From contig CAVZHY010000006.1 in NCBI GenBank assembly GCA_963775235.1, positions 620,001-684,000 of the forward strand: a stretch of DNA of 64,000 nucleotides, in the 5' to 3' direction. Below, piece after piece: positions 17,161 through 27,486 of this stretch. This stretch comes from JBBDMC01 sp963775235 (GTDB taxonomy: Bacteria; Pseudomonadota; Alphaproteobacteria; Rhizobiales; Kaistiaceae). How positions within the stretch are numbered: position 1 is the first letter of the stretch; every line of letters begins with the position of its first letter. The position numbers and the translations under genes are program-made. Below the pieces are notes generated by a model, which did no database searches, had not been told where the DNA came from, and worked only from the letters and a program-made list of their open reading frames with translations.

Positions 17161-18432
17161 TCAGATGGTGATCTCGACCCGGTCGACGCCGTTCCACTCG
17201 TAGCCGCGCGGGTTCCAGCGGGTGAGACCGTCCATCGGCTGGGTACGGCCGAGTGCGTCGGTTGCGCGGCACATCAGCACGTTGTTGCCGGAGGCAAGCG
17301 TTGCCTTGCTTGACCAGTTGTACCACGCCCAGGGGCTTTCGGCGTCCTTGACGTCGGCGCTCTGCCAGCTCTTGCCGCCGTCGGCCGACACCTCGACCGA
17401 GGTGATCTCGGCCTCGCCGTCATTGAAGGCGACGCCGGTGATATCAACGGCGCCAGCTCCCGGCTTGTCGGCGGGTAGCGGCGAGAAGATCACGCTCTTG
17501 ATCTTGTGACCGTAGGTCGGGACGCTGTTGTAGATGGTGTAGTCGTTGGCCTCGAACTGCCCGGGCTCCACCGGCACGTTGGGCATGCGGTAGCCCACCG
17601 ACTGGAAGTCGCTGTTCGACTGCTCGGACATATAGAGCAGTTCCGTCAGCATTTTCACGTTCATGTTGCCGTAGAAGCCCGGGATGATCAGGCGCACCGG
17701 TCCGCCGTTGGTGGCGGGGATGGGCTCGCCGTTCATCTTCAGCGCCAGGATGGCATTGTCGAGCGCGGCGTCCTGCAGGTGATAGCTCTTGGCGAAGTCG
17801 GAGCCTTCCGCAGTCGCCGGCTGATCCCAGCCTTCCGCCGTCAGCCAATGGGCGTCCGGGCTGGGAATCATCTTGAGTTCGTCGAGCAGCGGCTTGAGCG
17901 GCACGCCCTCCCACTCGACGTTAGCCATGCCGCCATTCTGCCACTGGCCGCCGGCGACCTTTTCCTTGGCGGCATAGAAGCCACGGCCATTGCCGGCGCA
18001 TTGCAGCACCGACACGCGCTTTTCCTGCGGGCGCGCCTGCAAGTCGGCGATCGTCAGCGTACGGGGCCGCTGCACCAGGCCGTCAATGCGGATGGTCCAG
18101 TTCTTCACCCTGTCGTCCGACGGCGCGGCCGTCGTCGCGTACCACGCCGCGTCGCCCTGGTGCGGGAAGTGGAACCGGTTGAACATGATGTCCTTCGGGG
18201 TGTGCGCGTGCTGACGCAACAGCGTCAAAGGCGTCTCCATCACGCCGAGATCGGCGTTGTGGATGATCATGCCGGAAACCTTGCCGGAAATGATCGAGGC
18301 CGAATTGGGCGCGGCCTGCGCGAAAGCCGACCGCATGAGGCCCGGCGTCACGCCGAACGCCAGACCGGCAACGCCGGCGAGCCTACCGAATTCGCGACGC
18401 GACAGTCGCGATCTGTTGATGGGGTTATCCAT
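17161..18432 (-). CDS. sulfite/sulfane dehydrogenase Mo subunit, SoxC-like
   Basis: 423 aa from the ATG at 18432 (MDNPINRSRLSRREFGRLAG); the open frame extends upstream but the Tat motif SRREFGR and the ribosome site GGGAG fix this start. Mo-binding Cys in VLQCAGNGRGF; GVPLKPLLDELK and RLIIPGFYGNMNVKML follow; the C-terminal dimerisation domain contains VEVSADGGKSWQ. Paralogue of the converging sorA product but clearly distinct. It pairs with the dihaem cytochrome, giving a SoxCD-like complex. A possible ECF-type promoter lies about 80 bp upstream. Confidence 0.85.
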   Translation of the reverse strand: MDNPINRSRLSRREFGRLAGVAGLAFGVTPGLMRSAFAQAAPNSASIISGKVSGMIIHNADLGVMETPLTLLRQHAHTPKDIMFNRFHFPHQGDAAWYATTAAPSDDRVKNWTIRIDGLVQRPRTLTIADLQARPQEKRVSVLQCAGNGRGFYAAKEKVAGGQWQNGGMANVEWEGVPLKPLLDELKMIPSPDAHWLTAEGWDQPATAEGSDFAKSYHLQDAALDNAILALKMNGEPIPATNGGPVRLIIPGFYGNMNVKMLTELLYMSEQSNSDFQSVGYRMPNVPVEPGQFEANDYTIYNSVPTYGHKIKSVIFSPLPADKPGAGAVDITGVAFNDGEAEITSVEVSADGGKSWQSADVKDAESPWAWYNWSSKATLASGNNVLMCRATDALGRTQPMDGLTRWNPRGYEWNGVDRVEITI

Positions 18433-18511
18433 TTTCTCCCTCCCGTTTGGGCGCCCGATGGAGACATACCTCGACGCCGGACGGCGCGGTGCAGTCTGCT
18501 GACAAAGATAA

Positions 18512-18537
18512 AACGAATGAGAGGGCCGATATATTCC
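18512..18537 (-). promoter_or_regulatory. possible ECF-type promoter of the soxC-like gene
   Basis: On the minus strand GGAAT and CGTT are separated by 17 nt, close to the GGAAC-N16/17-CGTT form used by EcfG and related sigma factors. It lies in the gap between the anti-sigma gene and soxC. A single short match, so tentative. Confidence 0.35.
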
Positions 18538-18553
18538 CTGCCCTCGCCATCTT

Positions 18554-19351
18554 TCAGGCGTGGCAGCTCGCGCTGTGGCGCTTGTTCTCGGCAAGCTCCT
18601 GGCGCGCCTGGCTGTCGAGCGGGGCGTGGGCGCGCGTCGCCTGTTCTACCTTGTCGGCGATGAGCGCCAGGCGGGCCCGGTCCATCCCGTCGGCAAACAG
18701 GAGATACCCGAGGCTATTGACCCGCCAGCCGTAGGCGTGCTCCGGACCGTTCTCGACCTCCACCGCCGCCTTGGGCAGTCCGCTATTGCCGAACACGAAC
18801 AGGCTGAGGTGGCACCCGTGATTGCCGCGATAGCCAACCTGGAGGATGCGCCCCTTCGGGCCATCGGCGACGGTAACCAGGCTGATGGTGAGCTCGGTGC
18901 TATCAAGGTCCGGAATTATCGGCGTCTGCCCGAATTGGGACAGAGCAGCCAGCAGGACCGCAGGCTCGGCCGACGACGCTTTGGCTTCGTCGAAGCTCAG
19001 CCATTGCGTGTGGAGCATCCGCGCGATGTTCAGCACATCGGATGGCATCGTCGGCGTGCGATGGGCCGACATCGACACCCACAGCGCCGACCCAGCGATC
19101 AACAGCGCCACTGCCGCGGCCGCGACGGAAGCGGGCCAGCGCGGCCGCCGTTTGGGCAGAAGCTCGGCGAGATCCCGCTCCGGGATAGGTCGGGTGGCGT
19201 GGGTGAGGCCTTTGAGCTGGTAGAGCACCGCGATCTTTTCTGCGATGCGGCCGTCCTCCAGACCGGTAGCCTCGGCGATGGCGGCTGCGGCATCGGCGTC
19301 CAGTTCGCCGTCAACATAGGCATTGAGGGTCGCCCAGGTTGGTATGCGCAT
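18554..19351 (-). CDS. anti-sigma factor, membrane-bound
   Basis: 265 aa. The N-terminal cytoplasmic part (LNAYVDGELDADAAAAIAEA) has the LxAYVDGEL signature of anti-sigma domains; a single membrane segment (VAAAAVALLIAGSALWVSM) near residue 85 is followed by a periplasmic sensor part with no known domain, ending in a Cys/His tail. It starts 2 bp after the sigma gene, the standard arrangement for a sigma and its regulator. Signal unknown; given the neighbours it may concern sulfite or redox stress. Confidence 0.82.
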   Translation of the reverse strand: MRIPTWATLNAYVDGELDADAAAAIAEATGLEDGRIAEKIAVLYQLKGLTHATRPIPERDLAELLPKRRPRWPASVAAAAVALLIAGSALWVSMSAHRTPTMPSDVLNIARMLHTQWLSFDEAKASSAEPAVLLAALSQFGQTPIIPDLDSTELTISLVTVADGPKGRILQVGYRGNHGCHLSLFVFGNSGLPKAAVEVENGPEHAYGWRVNSLGYLLFADGMDRARLALIADKVEQATRAHAPLDSQARQELAENKRHSASCHA

Positions 19352-19353
19352 GG

Positions 19354-19989
19354 CTACCGCCTCTTCCCGCGCGCGCGGGCCAGTGGTGTGACGTTCTCGT
19401 GTTCCATCACGTCGAGCAGCGCTTTGCGGGCGCGGGCCAGCCGGCTCATGATCGTGCCCTCGGCAACTCCGAGAAGCTCAGCCGCCTCGCGATAGGAAAG
19501 GCCGACAAAATCGATCAGGGCGATAATTTCGCGCTGTGCCGTCGTCAGCTTGGCGATGGCGATGCGCACCGTCACGACGTCGATGAGACGGCGATCACCG
19601 CCCCAGCCGGCATCGACGTCGGCGGCGTGGTCGTCGTGGGCCGGGTCGAGGCCGATCTCCACACCGCCCCGGCGGCACTTGTCGATGAACGCGTTTCTGA
19701 GAATCCGAAATAGCCAGGCGCGGCGTGCCGGTTCGTCGTGCGGACGGCGATTGGCCGAGAGCGCCCGGAGTGCGCATTCCTGAACCAGGTCGTAGGACGC
19801 GTCCGTGTCCTGCGTCAGGGCGTAGGCGAACCCGTAGAGGCGGTTGAGATAGGGTTCGATCCACTCGCGCAAGGCCGGGTCCCGCGGTTTGCCGCAGCCC
19901 CCGTCCGACGGACACCGGCGTGTATCAACACCACCCCCGGCGGAAGCGGCCCCACGGTCGTCCGCGGTCGGCCGTCTTGTCAAGCGCAA
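19354..19989 (-). CDS. ECF RNA polymerase sigma factor
   Basis: Region 2 is seen as LNRLYGFAYALTQDTDASYDLVQECALRA (read in two parts around residue 50) with RRAWLFRILRNAFID, and region 4 as LTTAQREIIALIDFVGLSYREAAELL and EGTIMSRLARARKAL. The start is unsure: the longest frame opens with TTG at 19989, giving about 40 unconserved residues. It is cotranscribed with the anti-sigma gene and is likely to control the locus downstream. Confidence 0.87.
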   Translation of the reverse strand: MRLTRRPTADDRGAASAGGGVDTRRCPSDGGCGKPRDPALREWIEPYLNRLYGFAYALTQDTDASYDLVQECALRALSANRRPHDEPARRAWLFRILRNAFIDKCRRGGVEIGLDPAHDDHAADVDAGWGGDRRLIDVVTVRIAIAKLTTAQREIIALIDFVGLSYREAAELLGVAEGTIMSRLARARKALLDVMEHENVTPLARARGKRR

Positions 19990-20031
19990 CGATCGACCGG
20001 CGGCGGCAGGTGGGCCCTGCCGTGCAGGCCT

Positions 20032-20517
20032 CTAGAACGGAATTTCGTCGTCCAGTTCTTCCGCCAACGACACGCCGCCAGGCCGAGAATTGCCGCGGCC
20101 ATTTTCCATTGGCGCGGCGCGACCGAAATCGGAGCCCCCGCCGCCGCTGGCGCCGACGCTGTCGCCGGCACGGTCGAGCAGGGTCAGCTCGCCGCGGAAA
20201 CGCGACAGCACCACCTCGGTCGTGTAGCGCTCCTGGCCGCTCTGGTCCTGCCACTTGCGGGTCTGCAACTGGCCTTCGATGTACACCTTGGAACCCTTCT
20301 TGAGGTACTGCTCGGCGATCTTGCCAAGGTTTTCATTGTAGATGACGACGCTGTGCCACTCGGTGCGTTCCTGGCGCTCGCCGGTACCCTTGTCGCGCCA
20401 CGATTCCGAAGTGGCGACCCTCAGGTTGACCACCATGGCGCCGGAGTTAAGCCGGCGCACCTCAGGATCGCGCCCGAGATTGCCGACGAGGATGACTTTG
20501 TTGACGCTGCCCGCCAT
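20032..20517 (-). CDS. ssb: single-stranded DNA-binding protein
   Basis: 161 aa. OB fold: MAGSVNKVILVGNLGRDPE, RVATSESWRDK, ERTEWHSVVIYNE, KKGSKVYIEGQLQTRKWQD. A Gly/Ser/Arg linker is followed by the acidic partner-binding tip DDEIPF. Ribosome site AGGAAAGG before the ATG at 20517. A LexA box lies about 96 bp upstream, so SOS control is likely. Confidence 0.96.
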   Translation of the reverse strand: MAGSVNKVILVGNLGRDPEVRRLNSGAMVVNLRVATSESWRDKGTGERQERTEWHSVVIYNENLGKIAEQYLKKGSKVYIEGQLQTRKWQDQSGQERYTTEVVLSRFRGELTLLDRAGDSVGASGGGGSDFGRAAPMENGRGNSRPGGVSLAEELDDEIPF

Positions 20518-20612
20518 GGCTTGACCCTTTCCTGTTTGGCCTCGCGCGCGAGCCTACGCCTGTCGGGCTCGCCCGTCGCCCCGCGCCGCGTTTTTCCACA
20601 GCCGCGAAGCAT

Positions 20613-20627
20613 GTTCTTCTTATGTTC
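20613..20627. promoter_or_regulatory. LexA (SOS) box upstream of ssb
   Basis: GTTC-TTCTTAT-GTTC fits the alphaproteobacterial LexA site GTTC-N7-GTTC exactly and lies in the ssb promoter region. A second box precedes uvrA and ogt at 58917. Confidence 0.75.
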
Positions 20628-23034
20628 TCACATCCTGCCGGCGCCGTCCACCCCAAAACGCTCAGCCCGCCCGTGCCATCGCCGCTCGAGGTGACGCGAC
20701 TGCCGCCGTGGATGGTTGGTCAGCGACCGGAAGACGGCGACCATGATAGCGCTGGCGACGAGGAATGACACCAGCGCGTAGGCCCAAACCAGCAGCGCCA
20801 TCTCCCAGCCCGTCGGTGCCATGAACAGGCCGTAGACGACCACGAGGGTACCGACGAGCTGTGTCGCCTCGCACGGCACCACCAGCTTCCAGCTCGGCAG
20901 CGGGCGCTGCCAGATCAACCCCGTATTGCGGGTAAGGTAAATTGGCATTGACCGGAGACCAGGAGCTTCGGCCGCCCAGGGCCTGCACGGTCGGCAAAGG
21001 AATGGCCATGAAGTCGCGCACCAGCCAGAACAGACGGAGCTTTGTACCTGAGACGCCGGGCACGCTCGCGATCGTCAGCGCCCGCCCATGTCCCAGCGCA
21101 CCGGCCGGCGCGCCACCGGCGCGTTGTCGTAGGCGATCATCATAATGGGGATGTCGTTGAGCAGCGCCAGGAGCACGATCATGATCGCGGTGACGGGATA
21201 GAAATTGAAGATGAGGATGCTTGCGGTCATGAACAGGAGCAGGCGCATCGTTTCGGCGATGCGGTAAATGGCGTAGCCGGTCATCCGCTCGAAGATCTGC
21301 CGCGCCTCCTCGATCGCTCGGGTGATGACCGACAGTCCCTCGCCGGTCAGCACCAGACGGCGGCGGCGCGGCGGCATCGGTGGCGCCACTCACCGCGATG
21401 CCGACGTTGGCCTGTTTCAGCGCCGGCGCGTCGTTGACTCCGTCGCCGGTCATGCCGACGATGTGGCCGCCCGCCTGTAGGGCCTTGACGATGGCGAACT
21501 TGTGCTCGGGGAATACCTGGGCGAAGCCGTCGCCGGCGGCGATGGCGGCGGCCGGGTCAGCGGGCGCGCCTTGCCGAAGACCGTGTCGGCTACCACGATG
21601 TTCTGGCGAGCTAGTTCGACGGCGATCTGCCGGGCAATGGGGTCCCGTCACCATCTTGATGGCTAGCCCCATGTCCTCGGTGGCGGCGATGGTGGCGGCG
21701 CTGTCGTTCGCGGCGGATCGAAGCGGCAAGAGGAAAGGAACCGCCGTCCCCTTCTCGTCGGTGCGTGCCACGCCAAGGGTGCGAAATCCCTTGCCGGCAT
21801 CGGCTCCACCTCCGCCGTATGGCGCGCTCTGCTTCAGCACCGGCCGGCAAGGTCGACGATCACTTGCGGCGATCCTTGGCGACGCGGAAGCGGTCTGCCA
21901 CGTGCTCGATCTCGGCTTCGGCGCGCTTGCTGACCGGGTCAAGGGCTGGAACGACCGTGTGATGTAAGCGGCGAGCCCGTCGGCTCGACAAGGCCGACGA
22001 GGATGGCGCTGTCGATCGATCGGGAGCTCGCGCTCGAGAGGCGAGCGCAGCCGTGCGAAGCAACTCGTCCTTTTCGACGCTGGCGTAACGGCCACAGATC
22101 GCCGAGCGTGACTGGTTCCTTCGTCAGCGTGCCCGTCTTGTCGGCGCACAGCACGTCCATGCCAGCCATCGCCTCGATCGAGACAGGCGCGAGACGATGG
22201 CCTTCATGCGGGCGAGGCGTCCGCGCCGACCGCCATGGTCACCGACAGCACCGCCGGCAGCGCCACCGGGATCGAGGCGACGGTCAGGATCAGGGCAAAC
22301 TGGAGCGTCTGGATCGCCGGATCATGCCGGAAGAGCGCGGCGACACCGATCGTGAGCGACGAGCCGACGGTGACCAGTATCAGGAAATTGCCGATGCGCA
22401 GCACCGCCCGCTGAAAATGCGAAACCGTGCTCGCCGCCTCGACAAGGTGCGCCGTCTTGCCGAAATAGGTGTTCATGCCGGTGGCGGTGACGACGCCGGT
22501 CATCTCGCCCAGCTTGGCAATGGATCCGGAATAGGCGGCATCACCCGGCTTCTTGTCGACCGGGAGCGACTCGCCGGTGAGCGCCGACTGGTCGACGCTG
22601 AGGTAGGCGCCGTCGAGGAGCTTGAGGTCGGCGGGAATGACGCTGCCGAGCGTGATATCGACGACGTCGCCGGGCACCAGCAGCCGGGCGGCGATGTCCT
22701 GCCATTTGCCGTCGCGCCTGACGCGCGCCTTCAGCGCGAGTCGCCGCTTCAGGAGGGCGATGGCGTTGTCGGCCTTGAATTCCTGCCAGAAACCGACGGC
22801 GGCGTTGACCAGCAGCATCACCACGATGATGGTGAAGTCATCCCAGTGGCGCACGATCGCCGAGAGGACCGCCGCGACCTCGATCATCCAGGGGATCGGC
22901 CCCCAGAAGAACCGCAGCAGTCGCTCGAGCGGGCTCACTTGGTGCTCGGCGAGCGCGTTCTCGCCGTATTGCTGAAGCCGCGTGTCCGCTTCGGCCTGGG
23001 TGAGGCCGCCGGCCTCGGCCGTTTGTGTGGGCAT
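20628..23034 (-). pseudogene. plasma-membrane-type H+-transporting P-type ATPase, broken by many frameshifts
   Basis: N-terminus intact from 23034 to about 22210: GLTQAEADTRLQQYGENAL, actuator motif TGES in SALTGESLPVDKKPGD, PxxxP segment SIPVALPAVLSVTM. The phosphorylation motif DKTGTLT, the hinge MTGDGVNDAPALK and the C-terminal membrane segments (for example RMTGYAIYRIAETMRLLLF, ending near 20628) are all present but in different frames; at least six shifts are needed. The total span, about 800 codons, is the normal length of this PMA1-like family, so no large piece is missing. Either a pseudogene or a badly sequenced stretch; the neighbours on both sides are intact, which favours some real decay. 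Confidence 0.8.
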
Positions 23035-23141
23035 GGCGAAGTCCGCCTTGTTGCATTTCGCCCGATCGTTGCCGTCTATGTAAGCCGGCCGTCGGGACCT
23101 TCAAACCATCTGCCGAAACCGCCGGCGTCCGAGGCACGCTG

Positions 23142-23741
23142 ATGTTTGAACAGGGTTGGATCGCTTTCGTCGTCGCCGGGTACGCGCTTGCGGGCAGTCC
23201 CGGTCCGGCGACGCTGAGCCTCGCTGCGGCCGGCGCCGCCTTCGGTGGCCGGCGCGTGCTGGGCTATATGGCAGGCCTGACGTCCACCATGGTCCTTATC
23301 ATGGCGGTGACGGCGACAGGCGTGGTAGGCGTGCTGTTCGCGCTGCCGGGCATCAGGCCGGTGGTGCTAACTATCGCCGCCGCCTACTTCCTTTACCTCG
23401 CCTTCCGCATCGCTACCGCACCGCCGCTCTCGGAGGTCGCCGCCGACCGGCGACCACCGTCATTCGTCGGCGGTGTCGTCCTCAATCTCGTCAATCCGAA
23501 AGCCTACGCGGCGGCGGCGGCCCTGTTGTCCGACTTCGTCCTCGTCGACGGACGTCTCGCCCTTGATGCGACGGCGAAGGTTGCTGTCCTCACCCTCATC
23601 ATCGTCAGCGTCAATCTCGCCTGGCTGTTCGCCGGCGTGGCGCTCACGCGCACCTTCCGCGACCCCAGGACCAACCGCGCCATCAACGTTGTGTTTGCCG
23701 TCTTACTGGTCGCATCGGTTGTCCTGACGCTGATCCTTTGA
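23142..23741 (+). CDS. LysE/RhtB family amino-acid exporter
   Basis: 199 aa from the ATG at 23142 (MFEQGWIAFVVAGYALAGSP). Family signatures: SPGPATLSLAAAGAAFG near the N-terminus and LVNPKAYAAAAALLSDF in the middle; five to six membrane segments. Probably exports an amino acid or similar metabolite. Divergent from the broken ATPase gene. Confidence 0.87.
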   Translation: MFEQGWIAFVVAGYALAGSPGPATLSLAAAGAAFGGRRVLGYMAGLTSTMVLIMAVTATGVVGVLFALPGIRPVVLTIAAAYFLYLAFRIATAPPLSEVAADRRPPSFVGGVVLNLVNPKAYAAAAALLSDFVLVDGRLALDATAKVAVLTLIIVSVNLAWLFAGVALTRTFRDPRTNRAINVVFAVLLVASVVLTLIL

Positions 23742-23827
23742 CGCCGCGGCCTGTCGTCGACGCCAAAAAACTCCCGCCGCCCGCGCGGGCGTGCCGGCGC
23801 ACGGCGTGCGGACGTTCATCACAACGG

Positions 23828-24028
23828 TCAGGAGCGCTTGACCGCGCGTTCGACGCTCTCGCGGCCGCGCGCACGTGCACGCTGCAGGCGCACACGCGAC
23901 AGCAAGGAACGCGCCTCGGTGCGCGTGTTCACCGGTTGCGCCGACACCGTGTCGCCGCTGACCGTGACCACGAGATATGGAAGGCCCTCTTTCGGCGGTA
24001 CATAGATAACGCCGTCATCTTCGTTCAT
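23828..24028 (-). CDS. small hypothetical protein
   Basis: 66 aa from the ATG at 24028, with GGGGAG 8 nt upstream; the frame is open further upstream but lacks coding features. The sequence begins MNEDDGVIYVPPKEGLPYLV and ends in a strongly basic helix (SRVRLQRARARGRESVERAV). No family recognised. Confidence 0.5.
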   Translation of the reverse strand: MNEDDGVIYVPPKEGLPYLVVTVSGDTVSAQPVNTRTEARSLLSRVRLQRARARGRESVERAVKRS

Positions 24029-24123
24029 CTGGAAACTCCCCGTACACCGCTCAAAACGCCGGGAGCATATATGAATAAATAAGGCAATTCGAATACTTTC
24101 GGTGCCAGTGGATAAATTCGCAA

Positions 24124-26662
24124 TCACTTTCCGTTCAGGCGATCGATTGGCAGAATTTGTTTGACGGCAAAGTATTTCTGCCATGGATCCGTTTTTTGAC
24201 GCCGTGCCAGTGCAACGGCGTTTTCGACCGTGGTTTCATGAGCGCTCTTCAGTGCCGCGAGCGCGTTCCACGTGAGCGGCCACGCGACGGGTGCGCCGCT
24301 GCGCGCTCGTGTCGAGTATGGCGCGATGGCGGTGGCGCCGCGTCCGTTGCGCAGGTAGTCGATGAAGATGCGACCCCTCCGCCGGTTCTTCGACGCCTCG
24401 GCAAGGTAGCGTTCCGGACTCTCGGCGGCGAGCGTGCGTGCTATCGCCTCGGCGAACGCCTTGACGTCGTCCCAGCCGTGGTGCGGGGTCAATGGCACCA
24501 CCACGTGAATGCCCTTGCCGCCGGTGGCGAGCGCGAACGATGTGAGGCCAAGCGAGGTGAGCCGATCGCGCATCTCCTGCGCCGAGGCCTTCACCGTGGC
24601 GAACTCCACTGCCTCGTCGGGGTCGAAATCGAACACCAGCCGGTCGGGTCGTTCGAGGTCGTCGACATGCGAGCCCCAGATATGGAGCTCGAGCGCGCCC
24701 ATCTGTACCGCCGCCACCAGACCCCGCTCGTCCTCGATGTAGAGGTAGCGGCCCTTGCCTTCCTTCTCTTTTATGGTGATCGGCTTGAAGGCATCCGGGA
24801 ACCCGGGCGAGGCGTGCTTCTGAAAGAACCCGTCGCCGCCACCGAAACCGTCAGGGAAGCGGACCAGGCTCAGTGGCCGGCCGACGACGTGCGGCAGGAT
24901 CTTGTCGGCGACGGCGAGATAGTAGTCGATCAGCGTTCGCTTCGTGATGCCGTGGTCGGGATAGAGCACGCGGTCCGGATGGGTCACGCGCACGCCGGCC
25001 ATCTCGAGGGTATCGGCGTCCTGATCGGTGTTGATGGAGACGATCGCTGGCGACGCCGGCGGGTCTGCGGCTGGCGTTTCGCGCACCACTTCCGTCGCCT
25101 TCTTGTCACGCCTCAGCCCCTTGAAGGCGCCCTGGCGCACGTAGCCGTCGTCGGTCCAGCCGCGGAATTCGATCTCGGCCACCAGATCGGGCTTGACGAA
25201 CTTCGCGCGTCTGCGGATATCGACAGGCACATTCTCTGCCGGCGGTGTCTTCACGGCCCGCTTCTTCAACTCGGACCAGACCGCGTCCAGCTCGCGCTCG
25301 CCGAAGCCCGAGCCGACGCGGCCGCGATACGTCAGGTGATCCTCGTCGCGGGTGGCAAGGAGCAGCGAGGAGAATGGCCTGCCCTTCACCGTCGAGGGCC
25401 GCCAGCCGATGATGATGAACTCCTGGCCCATCCCGCATTTCACCTTCAGCCAGCCCTTCGTCCGCCCAGAACGATAGGGCGAGGCGGCGCGTTTTGACAC
25501 GATACCCTCGAGGTCTAATGCGCAGGCGTGCCGGAAGGTTTCGTCCCCGTGGCCAACCACATGGTCGGAATAGAACACGGGTCCGGTCTCCGGCTCGGAC
25601 GCAAGCAATTGGGCGAGCCGCTCCTTGCGCTCCGTCAGGGGGCGCTTGCGCAGGTCCTGACCGTCGAGTTCCAACAGATCGAAGGCGAAGTAGACAATGC
25701 CATCGCCGCCGCGCGCGATCGCGTCCTGGAGGGCGCCGAAGTTGCTGCGCCCCTCCTTGTCGACGACCACGGCCTCGCCGTCGATCAGCGCCGAGCGGCA
25801 GGGGAGATCGGCGAGCGGCTGGATCAGGCCTGGAAAGCGGCCGCTCCAATCGAGGCCATTGCGGGTGTAGACGGTCGCCTTGCCGGCACCCACCGACGCG
25901 ACCAGGCGATAGCCGTCGAGCTTGATCTCGTGCAGCCATTCGTCGCCCGATGGCGGTACCTCGGCAAGGGTGGCGAGTTCGGGCGCGACGAACTTCGGCT
26001 GTGGCAGACGACTTTCGGTTTCGGACGCGCCTTTCGCTGCCGGATCGTTCTCCTTAAATCGACGGCGGGCGGTTGTCCATTCGACGTTGCCGGCGGCGAT
26101 CTCCTCCATGGTGCGTCCGGAACGCACGCTGGTCAGCGCCCGCTCGATGATCGGTTTCTTCTCCGGGCCGGCGCAGTCGTCGCGTTCCTTGATCAGCAGC
26201 CAGTTCTCATGCTTGCCGCGCTCGCCCTTCTTGCGTCGCATGCGCACCAGCACCCACTTGCCCTTCAGCCGCTTGCCGTGAAGCACGAATTTGAAATCGC
26301 CCTTGGCGAGTCCCTCATCGGCGTCGCCTTCCGGCGCCCACGTGCCCTCGTCCCACAGCATCACCGTGCCGCCGCCGTATTCGCCCTTTGGGATGGTTCC
26401 CTCGAAGTCGCCGTAGTCGAGCGGGTGGTCCTCGACGTGGACGGCGAGGCGTTTGTCGGCCGGGTCGAGACTCGGCCCGTGCGGCACCGCCCAGGAGAGG
26501 AGCACGCCGTCGTGCTCCAGGCGAAAGTCGAAGTGGGTCTGGCGTGCGGCGTGTTTCTGGATCAGGTAGCGGTTGCCGCCGCGAACTCGGCTCCCCGCCG
26601 GACGGCTCGGCCGTTTTGCGGAAGTCGCGCTTGGCGCGGTACGTGGAAAGGCGATCCGCCAT
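24124..26662 (-). CDS. ligD: ATP-dependent DNA ligase D (3'-phosphoesterase-ligase-polymerase), one frameshift
   Basis: Multifunctional end-joining enzyme that works with Ku. Domain order: phosphoesterase (residues about 1-190; LIQKHAARQTHFDFRLEHDG, PKGEYGGG), ligase (KLDGYRL with the adenylated Lys, about residue 270; IDGEAVV; SDHVVGHG; EGIVSKR; GWLKVKC), then primase/polymerase (VTHPDRVLYPDHGITK, LVFDFDPDE, TGGKGIHVVVPL). The true N-terminus MADRLSTYRAKRDFRKTAEP starts at 26662 in a different frame; one extra G in the GGGG run near 26594 shifts it. The span of 2539 nt is one more than a whole number of codons. Read without correction the frame would open at 26781 with a meaningless leader. 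Confidence 0.92.
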
Positions 26663-26707
26663 GATCGAGAAGCTAGCGCAGGGGTGCGCCGCTCTCCACC
26701 GTCACAC

Positions 26708-27368
26708 TCACGTTCGCCAGTGCGGCGGGTAAGTCTTGTCGTAGCCGGGGATCGCTTCGATCCGCTCCGCCCAGGCAGCAAGGTTGGGCAGATGTTTGCT
26801 GAGAGGAAGCAGCCTGGTGTCGAGACCTTTCGCGGCGTCCTTGCCTGCCGCCCGCAGGTTCATCATCAGCACCGGATAGAGGCCAAGATCGGCCGCCGAA
26901 AGCGCGTCGCCGCAGAGGTACGGGTTGGATGCAAGCCGGTTCTCGAAGACCTGAAGCTCTCTGTGGAGACTCGCGGCGGCCTTCACCACCGCGTCCGCGT
27001 CCACCGGCTTGCCGCCACCGAAGAGCAGCGGATCGGCGAATGCGTCTCCCGCCGGACCCACATCGGATATGATCTGGCTGACGGCCTCCCAGACCCGCGC
27101 CGCGCCCTTGGCGCCGCTGCCGAAGAGCGGAGTCGCGCTCGACTTCGTGTCGAGATAGGTCACGATCGCCATCGAACTCGGTGAGGACGAAATCGCCGTC
27201 CTTGAGCACGGGCACCCGGCCGCGCGGGTTCATGGCAAGAAATTCCGGCGTGCGGTGCTCGCGCTTCGCGAACGAAAGCAGATGACCGTCATAGTCGAGC
27301 CCCTTCGCGTGCGCCGCTAGCAGGACCCACCACGAGAACGGGCTCCCGCTCCCCCACCAGATCTCCAT
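26708..27368 (-). pseudogene. glutathione S-transferase family protein, one frameshift
   Basis: About 219 aa when joined. The N-terminal thioredoxin-like half starts at 27368 (MEIWWGSGSPFSWWVLLAAH) and reads NPRGRVPVLKDGDFVLTE, then an extra T near 27176 shifts the frame. The C-terminal helical half continues MAIVTYLDTKSSATPLFGSG to the stop at 26708 (CGDALSAADLGLYPVLMM). The join restores the usual TES-MAIVTYL sequence, so a sequencing error is likely. Probable role in detoxification; substrate unknown. Confidence 0.82.
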
Positions 27369-27486
27369 CGCCGTCCCCTCGCAAAGCCAAGTGTGAAGGC
27401 TAACGCAGAACTGCGTGCCGGGGGAGACGGTGACCGATTTTTTTGCAGACCCGACGCAATCTCGAAGCCGCCGCGGGGCTGTCTCG

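Noticed and set aside
16371..18432. A complete sox thiosulfate-oxidation cluster
   Set aside because: Only soxC- and soxD-like genes are present; no soxXYZAB genes in the window.
26663..26781. The longer N-terminus of LigD opening at 26781
   Set aside because: It overlaps the GST gene end and lacks the family start, which is found in another frame from 26662 after one inserted G is corrected.
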